Positions 1 to 6,317 of a stretch of DNA of 24,444 nucleotides are shown in pieces (position 1 is the first letter of the stretch; every line of letters starts with the position of its first letter). The notes beneath the pieces were generated by a model that worked only from the letters and a program-made list of their open reading frames with translations, searched no databases and was not told the origin of the DNA. The DNA lies in contig JAYOTG010000027.1 in NCBI GenBank assembly GCA_038150305.1, positions 1 to 24,444 on the forward strand, read 5' to 3'. The position numbers and the translations under genes are program-made. Source of the stretch: MGIIa-L3 sp038150305. GTDB taxonomy: Archaea > Thermoplasmatota > Poseidoniia > Poseidoniales > Poseidoniaceae.

Positions 1-192
1 CGTAAAGGTAGGTTTCCAGACAACAATAAGCAATGTAGCAACCATTAGGTAAAGAGCAATATCCCCTAAATCCTCGCCCTCGATTCCGAGGATTTTTTGC
101 TCATCATCATCATCATCATCAACATCTGCAAATGCAGTTGGTGTCATCAACATAAGTGAGAGAGATAGAACCAACCACCATCTAAATTGCAT
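1..192 (-). CDS. Partial small secreted/membrane protein with poly-Asp segment (runs off left edge)
   Basis: Reading leftwards from an ATG at 190-192 the frame stays open for 64 codons to the window edge. Residues 1-22 look like a signal peptide (MQFRWW start, then LVLSLSLMLM, ending TAFA). Next come an acidic run (DVDDDDDDE) and a second hydrophobic segment near residues 45-60 (ALYLMVATLLIVVW), so the product is probably membrane-anchored. The start is supported by a purine-rich Shine-Dalgarno (GGGGGGAG) a few bases upstream. Base composition is much more AT-rich than everything to its right. I do not recognise the family and the C-terminus is missing. Confidence that it is coding is good; function is unknown. 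Confidence 0.7.
   Translation of the reverse strand, partial: MQFRWWLVLSLSLMLMTPTAFADVDDDDDDEQKILGIEGEDLGDIALYLMVATLLIVVWKPTFT
103..120 (-). repeat. GAT trinucleotide repeat (six units) encoding poly-Asp
   Basis: Six identical GAT codons in a row (read on the minus strand) encode Asp residues just after the predicted signal peptide of the left-edge gene. Identical codons rather than a GAT/GAC mix suggest slippage-type expansion. Confidence 0.8.
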
Positions 193-213
193 CACTCCCC
201 CCTCACGACCGTT

Positions 214-228
214 GGTAATATTTGTATC
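214..228 (-). promoter_or_regulatory. Candidate TATA region for the left-edge gene
   Basis: On the minus strand this reads GATACAAATATTA. It is an AT-rich block centred about 25-30 bases upstream of the ATG at 192, the usual place for an archaeal TATA box. The whole neighbourhood is AT-rich, so the call is weak. Confidence 0.3.
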
Positions 229-340
229 CTAGTCCCTATCAATTGATTCGGATCGATTGCGTGGAATCATCCGAACGCCTTCGCATTATCTTTGACGAAT
301 CCACGGGGTGCGGTGAGTCGCTGTGAACGCCATCTTTGTG

Positions 341-550
341 TCATCCTTCGATGACCGGGTCGCGTCCTGAGCGCCATCCGATGATGAAACCGCCAACGAT
401 CGAGCCGAGCGGAATCAGGTTGCACGCGAAGACGACACCTGGGTTCCACGTTCCACTGGGTTGGCCGATGAGGTACCACACCATCAGTCCAAGCAGCATG
501 CCTGGGATGGCCAACACGCCCGCAAAGGACAGGGCACTGACGGTGCGCAT
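341..550 (-). CDS. Two-TM hypothetical microprotein
   Basis: A 69-residue protein with two clear hydrophobic helices, about residues 5-30 (LSFAGVLAIPGMLLGLMVWYLI) and 38-58 (VVFACNLIPLGSIVGGFIIGW), then a short charged tail (RSGRDPVIEG). The ATG at 550 is chosen because residues before it (from a TTG at 580) are charged and unlike a membrane protein start. A GGAG lies 11 bases upstream. The TTG alternative would overlap the polX stop as TTGA. It lies 26 bases downstream of polX on the same strand, so co-transcription is likely. The family is not recognised; the fold and low complexity of charge argue for a real small membrane protein. Confidence 0.6.
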   Translation of the reverse strand: MRTVSALSFAGVLAIPGMLLGLMVWYLIGQPSGTWNPGVVFACNLIPLGSIVGGFIIGWRSGRDPVIEG

Positions 551-576
551 GGTTTCACACGCTCCACGATGACGCT

Positions 577-2526
577 TCAACCTTCGTCGCCGCGCAAGCG
601 GGCCGCCATGGCTTCCCCGCTTAGGGTGTTGAGGACATCATTGGGGCCAAGCCAGCCGCGTCGAGCGGTCATGACGCCGTAGGCCATGTCCGCAAGGCCC
701 CGCACGGAGTGCGCGTCAGGGTTGACCACGACCGGCACCCCGAGTTCCTTGGCCCGCTTGCAGTGCCGCCAGTCGAGGTCGAGCCGGTACGGGCTTGCGT
801 TGAGTTCCATGGCCTTGAGTCGTCCCTCGGCGTTGTGCTCGGCCATGTGATCGAGCACGGCCATCAAATCCACCTCGTAGCCGTCACGCCCTTGCAGAAT
901 GCGTCCGGTTGGATGCCCGAGCACCGTCGTGGCCGGATGGTCGATGGCTTGCAGCAATTCCTCCGTGTTGGTTTGCTCGTCTCGACCGCGCCACCGGCCA
1001 AGCGCGTGCACGCTGGCCACCACGTAGTCCAACTCGTTGAGCACCTCATCTGGATGGTCGAGTTTGCCGCCTTCAAGGACGTCGGATTCGACGCCATGGA
1101 AGAGGCGGAAATCCTTGCCTTGTTCGGCCCATTCCGCGTTGGCGGCCCGAACGGTCGCGCCTTGGGCCAACAGATCGTCAGCAGAAGCACCGTTGGCAAT
1201 GACCAGCGTAGGGGAGTGGTCCGCCAAGCCCAGCCACGACCAGCCCATGCGGTGGGCAGCGTCGGCCATCACCTCGAGGCTCGCTTCGCCGTCGGAGAGG
1301 TTGGTGTGGTTGTGGAGGCTGCCTCGAATCATGTTCGGCTCAAGGAGCGCAGGGAGTTCGTTGCCTACGGCGGCCGCGACTTCGCCGGTGTCTTCGCGAA
1401 GCTCAGGTGGAACGTAGGCCAAGCCGAGGTGGGCGTAAATGTCCGCCTCACTCGAGGCTTCGAGGGAATGCACGGCCGCCTCCATGCCCTTGAGGTCGCC
1501 AGCGAGGGCTTCCGGGATCAACCCGAATTCGTTCAGCCGCAGGCCTTGATCGATGGCCCTCTGGCGCATCGCGATGTTGTGTTCCTTGCTTCCGGTGAAG
1601 TAGGCCAAGGTGAACGGCGCCACCTCCGGCGGCACGAGGCGAACTTGGGCATCGATGGTGCCGCCGGCTTCCATCGATTCGTATTCTGCGCCACCGATGG
1701 CGTCCAGAACGTTGGCGTCGAGGTGAGGAAGCGTGAACGCCTCGTCGAAGATTTCGGTGTCGAGGATGAGGCTGATCTTCGAGGAGCCCGCGCCCTTGAC
1801 GTCGGCGATGCCGGGAAGCGCCAGGATGGCTTCGGCCACGGCCGCATGGTCGGCTTCGTCAACGGCGACCACCAGGTCGAGGTCGCCGATGGTCTCGCGC
1901 CGTCGGCGTGCAGAGCCCGCGAGGGTCGCGTGTTGCACGCCGGGGATGGTGGCGACGCGGCTTTGAAAGGCCTCGCCGTACATCAGACCAATGTCGAGAC
2001 GACGGCGAGAGCGGAACCGGGCCAGCAGATCGAGGCCGTCGAGCAGCCGGGCTTGCGTTTTGGCGCCGAAGCCCTTCAGTTCAGCGACCTGACCGGATTC
2101 ACAGGCTTCGCGCAAATCGGCGATGGACGCGACGCCGAGTTCCTCGTGCATGACGCGGATGCGCTTCGGCCCCAGCCCAGGGATGTCCAGCATGTCCAGC
2201 ATGCCCGGTGGCGTGTTGTCGTGAAGGTCCACCCAATCCGAGGGCCATGCCCCCTCACGCATCGCTTGTTCAATGCCCGAGGCCAGCCCCTTGCCAATGC
2301 CTTTGATCTCCACAAGGCGGCCGGTTTCCACCAATTCCCAAAGGTCGTCCGTCAGCGTACCAAGCGTGCGTGACCCGTTTTGGTAGGAGCGAATTCGGAA
2401 GACGTTGGCGTCGGCCAACTCCAGAAGGACACCGACCTGATGGAGCGCAGATGCCACTTGGTTCCGTCCGAAATAGGGCGGCCCATTCGGCCGTGGCCGG
2501 GGCAGACTGAATCCTCCTCCCGCCAT
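577..2526 (-). CDS. polX: DNA polymerase/3'-5' exonuclease PolX (family X polymerase + PHP)
   Basis: A 649-residue protein with bacterial/archaeal PolX architecture. Helix-hairpin-helix elements sit at about 72-87 (IKGIGKGLA), 112-131 (DIPGLGPKR) and 147-165. The family X palm motif GSARRRRETIGDLDL (204-218) carries two catalytic Asp (D215, D217); the third is probably D292 (IDAQVRLV). The thumb motif YFTGSKEHN is at 309-317. A C-terminal PHP domain (about 400-640) keeps its metal ligands: HNHTNLSDG (405-413), ADHS (435-438), GVESD (478-482), VASVH (503-507), GHP (537-539), ELN (574-576), NPDAH (602-606). Known role: gap-filling synthesis and exonuclease activity in base excision repair. The start is the ATG at 2526; upstream in-frame residues are Arg-rich and overlap the divergent gene. 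It is somewhat longer than the usual ~570-580 residues, partly from a Pro/Gly-rich N-terminus. Confidence 0.93.
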   Translation of the reverse strand: MAGGGFSLPRPRPNGPPYFGRNQVASALHQVGVLLELADANVFRIRSYQNGSRTLGTLTDDLWELVETGRLVEIKGIGKGLASGIEQAMREGAWPSDWVDLHDNTPPGMLDMLDIPGLGPKRIRVMHEELGVASIADLREACESGQVAELKGFGAKTQARLLDGLDLLARFRSRRRLDIGLMYGEAFQSRVATIPGVQHATLAGSARRRRETIGDLDLVVAVDEADHAAVAEAILALPGIADVKGAGSSKISLILDTEIFDEAFTLPHLDANVLDAIGGAEYESMEAGGTIDAQVRLVPPEVAPFTLAYFTGSKEHNIAMRQRAIDQGLRLNEFGLIPEALAGDLKGMEAAVHSLEASSEADIYAHLGLAYVPPELREDTGEVAAAVGNELPALLEPNMIRGSLHNHTNLSDGEASLEVMADAAHRMGWSWLGLADHSPTLVIANGASADDLLAQGATVRAANAEWAEQGKDFRLFHGVESDVLEGGKLDHPDEVLNELDYVVASVHALGRWRGRDEQTNTEELLQAIDHPATTVLGHPTGRILQGRDGYEVDLMAVLDHMAEHNAEGRLKAMELNASPYRLDLDWRHCKRAKELGVPVVVNPDAHSVRGLADMAYGVMTARRGWLGPNDVLNTLSGEAMAARLRGDEG

Positions 2527-2593
2527 GTCCGAACCTCGGGCAAGGGCCATGAGAACCTTGCGACGCGCTCGCACACTTCTTGAGTCAGCGCTC

Positions 2594-2605
2594 GCACCGC
2601 GGTGC
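2594..2605. promoter_or_regulatory. 12-bp perfect palindrome abutting a start codon
   Basis: GCACCGCGGTGC is its own reverse complement. It ends exactly where the ATG at 2606 begins and lies 68 bases upstream of the polX start, in the only gap between this divergent pair. It could be an operator; 12-base palindromes also arise by chance in GC-rich DNA. Confidence 0.3.
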
Positions 2606-2938
2606 ATGGTCGCGGTGACCCTCATCGAGGCCCTAGCTGAAACCCTGTGCGGCGTGGCCGCGGTGCTGTTCACCTTCATCGCCACCCTTTCCCGCTCGCC
2701 GTCCGCGGAGCGGGTGGCTCAGAACGTCATCTCGGTGGTGCTGGTGCTCGCCGCGGCTGTCCTGTGGTGGCTGTCCCTTGCGGGTGGCGAGTTGTGGGGC
2801 TCAAACTACCTTCCACGGCCGCTATCGTTGTTTTGCGTGCTCATCGCCGTTGCCGCTCGCATGAACATCAAGGGCACCAACGTGAGCTTTGGAGCCAATC
2901 CGCACAGCATCGGCCGGATGAACGACGAAGCCGAGTGA
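2606..2938 (+). CDS. Small membrane protein, three predicted TM segments
   Basis: A 110-residue protein with hydrophobic segments at about 10-28 (LAETLCGVAAVLFTFIATL), 40-60 (NVISVVLVLAAAVLWWLSL) and 70-85 (PRPLSLFCVLIAVAA), then a polar tail ending NDEAE. Transcribed away from polX and converging on the NifU-domain gene with 5 bases between stops. The ATG at 2606 is chosen; an ATG at 2549 would add 19 mostly basic residues (RTLRRARTLL) and cannot be excluded. No clear ribosome binding site is visible for either. The family is not recognised; hydrophobic pattern and stop-free frame support coding status. Confidence 0.6.
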   Translation: MVAVTLIEALAETLCGVAAVLFTFIATLSRSPSAERVAQNVISVVLVLAAAVLWWLSLAGGELWGSNYLPRPLSLFCVLIAVAARMNIKGTNVSFGANPHSIGRMNDEAE

Positions 2939-2943
2939 GGGCT

Positions 2944-3255
2944 TCAGACGATTTCGCCCATGGGTTCACCGTCTTCGGCTTCGGCGGCCATGCGTTGGTC
3001 AATGAAGGTCCGCATGTACTCAGGGAGTTCTCCGTTGACGAACACGACGTCCTCCACCGTGTCGAGTTGCTTGAGGGCGTAGTAGATCTGCATGGCCGTC
3101 ATCGGCGTGGATGAGCACCCGGTGCAGCCGCCTTCGAGGGACAGCATCACGACGCCACCGCTGGTGTCAAGGACGTTCACGATGCCATCGTGCTCGTCAA
3201 GCACGGCCTGGACCGGGCCGATCTCGGCGAGGACCTCGTCGGCGGTGATGGCCAT
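2944..3255 (-). CDS. NifU C-terminal-domain Fe-S scaffold/carrier protein
   Basis: A 103-residue stand-alone NifU (Nfu-type) domain. The diagnostic GGCTGCSSTPMT segment around residues 42-53 carries the CxxC pair that binds a 4Fe-4S cluster at a dimer interface in this family. The preceding stretch DGIVNVLDTSGGVVMLSLEG matches the usual Nfu beta-strand pattern. Known role: carrying or delivering assembled Fe-S clusters to apo-proteins. The ATG at 3255 has GAGG four bases upstream. It is divergent from the sirtuin gene (80-base gap) and convergent with the small membrane protein gene. No other Fe-S assembly gene is in the window. Confidence 0.88.
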   Translation of the reverse strand: MAITADEVLAEIGPVQAVLDEHDGIVNVLDTSGGVVMLSLEGGCTGCSSTPMTAMQIYYALKQLDTVEDVVFVNGELPEYMRTFIDQRMAAEAEDGEPMGEIV

Positions 3256-3265
3256 GGCCCTCGGT

Positions 3266-3275
3266 CACGGCCGTG
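3266..3275. repeat. 10-bp palindrome in nifU-like/sirtuin divergent promoter
   Basis: CACGGCCGTG is a perfect palindrome 11-20 bases upstream of the NifU-domain start. Its position suits a regulatory site, but ten-base palindromes are frequent in DNA of this composition. Confidence 0.2.
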
Positions 3276-3287
3276 GTGTTTCAAGCC

Positions 3288-3353
3288 TCGCTCGGGCCGA
3301 GATGGATTCAAGGAAGGCGGTGGCGAGCATGCATCATGCTTCGGCCCGAGCGA
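3288..3353. repeat. 13-bp inverted repeat spanning the sirtuin start codon
   Basis: TCGCTCGGGCCGA (3288-3300) is the exact reverse complement of TCGGCCCGAGCGA (3341-3353), with a 40-base spacer holding the ATG at 3336. The right arm lies within codons 2-6 of the sirtuin. Each arm is also nearly palindromic (CTCGG-N-CCGAG; the right copy begins TTCGG). The pair could therefore be two protein-binding dyads about 49 bases apart, or a long-range RNA stem. Confidence 0.45.
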
Positions 3354-4070
3354 ATTGTGGTGCTCACCGGCGCCGGTATCTCCGCTGAATCGGGCCTGGC
3401 GACCTTCCGTGGCGACGACGGTTTGTGGGAGGGCCATCGTATCGAAGAGGTGGCCACGCCTGCCGCTTGGTGGCGGGATCCTGAAACCGTCTGGCGCTTC
3501 TACACGCTGCGGCGACGCGCCTTGTTGGACGTTGAACCCAACGACGCCCATCGCGCGCTGACTCGCCTCGAACGGGAGGGGCCGGAGATGCTGCTCATCA
3601 CCCAGAACGTCGATGACCTGCACCAGCGGGCCGGCTCGGTTTCGCTGCTGCCGATGCACGGTCAGCTGCGCATGCTTCGATGCGAACGAAGCGGACGAAA
3701 CGAAGAGCGCATGTCCGAGGCGGACCTTGACCCGCTCGCGTTCGTGGAATGCTCGTGCTGCACCACCCCTTCTCGCATGAGGCCCGACATCGTGTGGTTT
3801 GGTGAAATTCCCATGGGCATGGAGCGCATCCATTCTGTCATCGACGCCCTCCAGCACGGTGATCTGTGCCTGGTGGTGGGCACCTCAGGGCACGTGCATC
3901 CCGCCGCTGGTATCGCTGCCGCAGCGCGAAGCATCGGCGCCACCACGGTGTTGGTCAACCTCGATGCACCCGTGAACGTGGACGATTTCGATGAGGTGCA
4001 CCTCGGACTGGCCGGCGACGTGCTTCCCGGACTGGTTGACGCGTGGTTGGGGGAATGGAGCGACGCCTGA
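3336..4070 (+). CDS. cobB: Class III sirtuin, NAD-dependent deacylase (CobB/SIRT5-like)
   Basis: A 244-residue protein with all core sirtuin motifs: GAGIS (12-16), TQNVDDLHQRAG (89-100), catalytic His in MHGQL (H108), RPDIVWFGE (149-157), VVGTSG (180-185) and VNLD (207-210). Class III is indicated by Y56 and R59 in RFYTLRRR, the YxxR pair that binds succinyl/malonyl/glutaryl groups in SIRT5 and E. coli CobB, and by the VWFGE motif. It would remove acyl groups from lysines using NAD. Zinc ligands appear incomplete: C139 and C142 are present, but the first pair is C116-xx-S119, so one Cys is lost. The ATG at 3336 starts directly before the conserved core; the upstream in-frame extension is not sirtuin-like. 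Confidence 0.92.
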   Translation: MLRPERIVVLTGAGISAESGLATFRGDDGLWEGHRIEEVATPAAWWRDPETVWRFYTLRRRALLDVEPNDAHRALTRLEREGPEMLLITQNVDDLHQRAGSVSLLPMHGQLRMLRCERSGRNEERMSEADLDPLAFVECSCCTTPSRMRPDIVWFGEIPMGMERIHSVIDALQHGDLCLVVGTSGHVHPAAGIAAAARSIGATTVLVNLDAPVNVDDFDEVHLGLAGDVLPGLVDAWLGEWSDA

Positions 4071-4085
4071 GGTGAACCCCCGGAA

Positions 4086-4102
4086 CGGGCCGCAGAGGCC
4101 CG
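4086..4102 (+). terminator. GC hairpin after the sirtuin gene
   Basis: CGGGCC-GCAGA-GGCCCG forms a 6-bp stem with a 5-base loop 15 bases after the sirtuin stop and before the hppA promoter. No T-tract follows, so it may be a 3'-end or roadblock structure rather than a true terminator. Confidence 0.3.
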
Positions 4103-4118
4103 AAAGCATGGGGAACCA

Positions 4119-4128
4119 CTTATGTAAG
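4119..4128 (+). promoter_or_regulatory. Candidate TATA box of the pyrophosphatase gene
   Basis: CTTATGTAAG is the only AT-rich block in the gap. It is centred about 40 bases before the ATG at 4163, predicting a short leader that contains the GAGG at 4151-4154. Confidence 0.45.
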
Positions 4129-4162
4129 GTCCTCAGGTCGCCGAGGGCAAGAGGTGCCCATT

Positions 4163-6274
4163 ATGTTGGAGAACATCCCCCTGATTGCCGCCGCCGTCGC
4201 CCTGATTGGGCTGATTGTCGCGTTCGTCCTGTACCGCCAAAACGACAGCATCGTCATCGACAACGAAAAGGTCGCTGACATCACCGAAGAAATCCAGAAG
4301 GGGGCCATGGCCTTCCTGACCTCGGAGTATCGGTACATCGGTGTCTTCGTCGTCATCGTCTCCGTGGTGCTCTACGCCATCAACGGAAGCGACGGCGGAC
4401 TCGAAACCGTTGTGGCCTTCATTCTCGGTGCCGCGGCAAGCGTCGCCGCCGGCTTCTCCGGCATGCGCTCGGCCACCTCGGCCAACGGACGCACGGCCAT
4501 GGCCGCCAAGAACGGCGGTCAGCCCGCTGCGCTCGCCGTGTCCTACAACGGCGGCGCCGTGATGGGCCTCTCCGTCGGCGGGCTTGGCCTGCTTGGCATC
4601 TCCATCATCGCCTTCTGGCTCGGCAACGCTGACGACGGCGCTGCTTACACCGGCAACTCGTTGCAGTACGCGGCCGGATTCGGCATGGGTGCCAGCAGCA
4701 TCGCCCTCTTCGCCCGCGTTGGCGGTGGCATCTACACCAAGGCCGCCGACGTCGGCGCCGACCTGGTCGGCAAGGTCGAGGCCGGTCTTCCTGAGGACGA
4801 CCCCCGCAACCCCGGCGTCATCGCCGACAACGTGGGCGACAACGTGGGTGACGTGGCCGGCATGGGTGCGGACATCTTCGAGTCCTTCGTCGGTTCCATC
4901 ATCGCGGCGATGGTCATCGCCCAAGGCTCGACCGAAATCGCCGCCGCGGGCGACGTGAGCCACTACGTGCTCCTGCCCATCCTCCTCGGCTTTGTGGGCT
5001 ACGTCGCTTCCATCGTCGGCATCTTCTCCATGGCCGTCCTCAAGAACGGCAAGGATCCCGCCGCCGCGTTGCGCAACACGACCTTCATTGGCGCGCTCCT
5101 CTTCTGGGCCGGTGGCTTTGTGGCCATCAACGTCCTTGGGCTTGACACCGGCTACGAACCGATGTATGCCGTCATCCTCGGCAGCATCGTGGGCATCATG
5201 ATCGGCCTGGTCACCGAGTACTACACCGGCATTGAGCCCGTGTTTGGTCTGAAGCCCCGCGCCATCCCCAAGATCGGTCAGATGTCCAAGTCTGGTCCCG
5301 CGACCAACGCGATTGCTGGCCTTTCCGTGGGCATGATGTCCACCTTCCTCCCAATCATCCTCATCGCCATTGGCATCTACGGCGCCAACGAAGCGATGGG
5401 CGGCGGCGACCTCGGCCTCTACGGCATCGCCATGGCCGCCATGGGCATGCTTGGCACCGTCGGTGTGACGATGACCGTCGACGCCTACGGACCTGTGGCC
5501 GACAACGCCGGTGGCATCGCCGAGATGTCCGAGCTTGGTGACGACGTTCGCGCCATCACCGACGCCCTCGACTCCATTGGCAACACCACCGCTGCGGTCG
5601 GCAAGGGCTTCGCCATCGGCTCCGCGGCCCTCACTGCCCTCGCCCTCTTCGCGGCCTTCAAGACCGCCGTGGCCGCCTCTGGCGAGACCATCGACCTCAC
5701 CCTGGACGACCCCATGGTCGTCATCGGTCTGCTCATCGGTGGTGCGCTGCCCTTCGTGGTCGCGGCCATGACCATGGATTCCGTCGGCAAGGCCGCCGGT
5801 GACATGGTGGAGGAAATCCGCCGCCAGTTCCGTGAGATCCCCGGCCTCCTCGAAGGCAAGGAAGGCGTCAAGCCCGACTCGGCCACCTGTGTGGACATTT
5901 CCACCAAGGCTGCCCTGCGCGAGATGATGCCTCCCGGCGCCCTCGCCATCGTCGCCCCCATCGTGGTCGGCTTTGTGCTGGGCGCTTCCGCCCTCGGCGG
6001 GCTCCTTGCCGGTGCCCTCGTGACCGGCGTCTTGATGGCCCTCTTCATGGCCAACGCCGGTGGCGCTTGGGACAATGCGAAGAAGGCCATTGAGCAGGAC
6101 CACATCGAAGGCGCGAAGAAGGGCGACGAAGCCCACTCCGCTGCCGTGATCGGCGACACCATCGGTGACCCGTTCAAGGACACCTCCGGTCCTTCGCTGA
6201 ACATCCTGATCAAGCTCATGTCCATCGTGGCGGTCGTTATCGCCCCGAGCCTGAGCGCGACCGGATTGCTCTGA
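4163..6274 (+). CDS. hppA: Membrane-bound ion-pumping pyrophosphatase, K+-dependent, Na+-type
   Basis: A 703-residue polytopic pyrophosphatase, within the family's usual 650-800. The PPi/Mg site is seen in EDDPRNPGVIADNVGDNVGD (211-230), in DAYGPVADNAGG (440-451), and in the C-terminal GDTIGDPFKDTSGPSLN (664-680). K+ dependence is indicated by A477 and G480 in GNTTAAVGKG (473-482); K+-independent enzymes have Lys and Thr there. The gating Glu lies in IFESFVGS (E240), the position of Na+-pumping enzymes such as the Thermotoga and Methanosarcina ones rather than the shifted Glu of plant H+-pumps. It should hydrolyse cytosolic PPi and export Na+ (possibly with H+). The ATG at 4163 has GAGG at 4151-4154; a GTG at 4154 would overlap that site. 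Confidence 0.96.
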   Translation: MLENIPLIAAAVALIGLIVAFVLYRQNDSIVIDNEKVADITEEIQKGAMAFLTSEYRYIGVFVVIVSVVLYAINGSDGGLETVVAFILGAAASVAAGFSGMRSATSANGRTAMAAKNGGQPAALAVSYNGGAVMGLSVGGLGLLGISIIAFWLGNADDGAAYTGNSLQYAAGFGMGASSIALFARVGGGIYTKAADVGADLVGKVEAGLPEDDPRNPGVIADNVGDNVGDVAGMGADIFESFVGSIIAAMVIAQGSTEIAAAGDVSHYVLLPILLGFVGYVASIVGIFSMAVLKNGKDPAAALRNTTFIGALLFWAGGFVAINVLGLDTGYEPMYAVILGSIVGIMIGLVTEYYTGIEPVFGLKPRAIPKIGQMSKSGPATNAIAGLSVGMMSTFLPIILIAIGIYGANEAMGGGDLGLYGIAMAAMGMLGTVGVTMTVDAYGPVADNAGGIAEMSELGDDVRAITDALDSIGNTTAAVGKGFAIGSAALTALALFAAFKTAVAASGETIDLTLDDPMVVIGLLIGGALPFVVAAMTMDSVGKAAGDMVEEIRRQFREIPGLLEGKEGVKPDSATCVDISTKAALREMMPPGALAIVAPIVVGFVLGASALGGLLAGALVTGVLMALFMANAGGAWDNAKKAIEQDHIEGAKKGDEAHSAAVIGDTIGDPFKDTSGPSLNILIKLMSIVAVVIAPSLSATGLL

Positions 6275-6317
6275 GCCCCGCGTCGGGTTCATCAACACGC
6301 CCACAGGTGGGGGTGAC

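Noticed and set aside
709..2373. A 554-codon plus-strand frame opposite polX
   Set aside because: The minus strand encodes a complete PolX with all motifs; this frame gives no recognisable domain.
577..2685. Extended PolX start at 2685 (702 residues)
   Set aside because: The added N-terminal residues are Arg/Ser/Ala-rich, unlike PolX, and would run into the divergent membrane protein gene. The ATG at 2526 gives a normal N-terminus.
6300..6311. CCCAC-AG-GTGGG stem before the lipoprotein start
   Set aside because: The 2-base loop is too tight for a stable hairpin and the right arm is better explained as part of the Shine-Dalgarno region.
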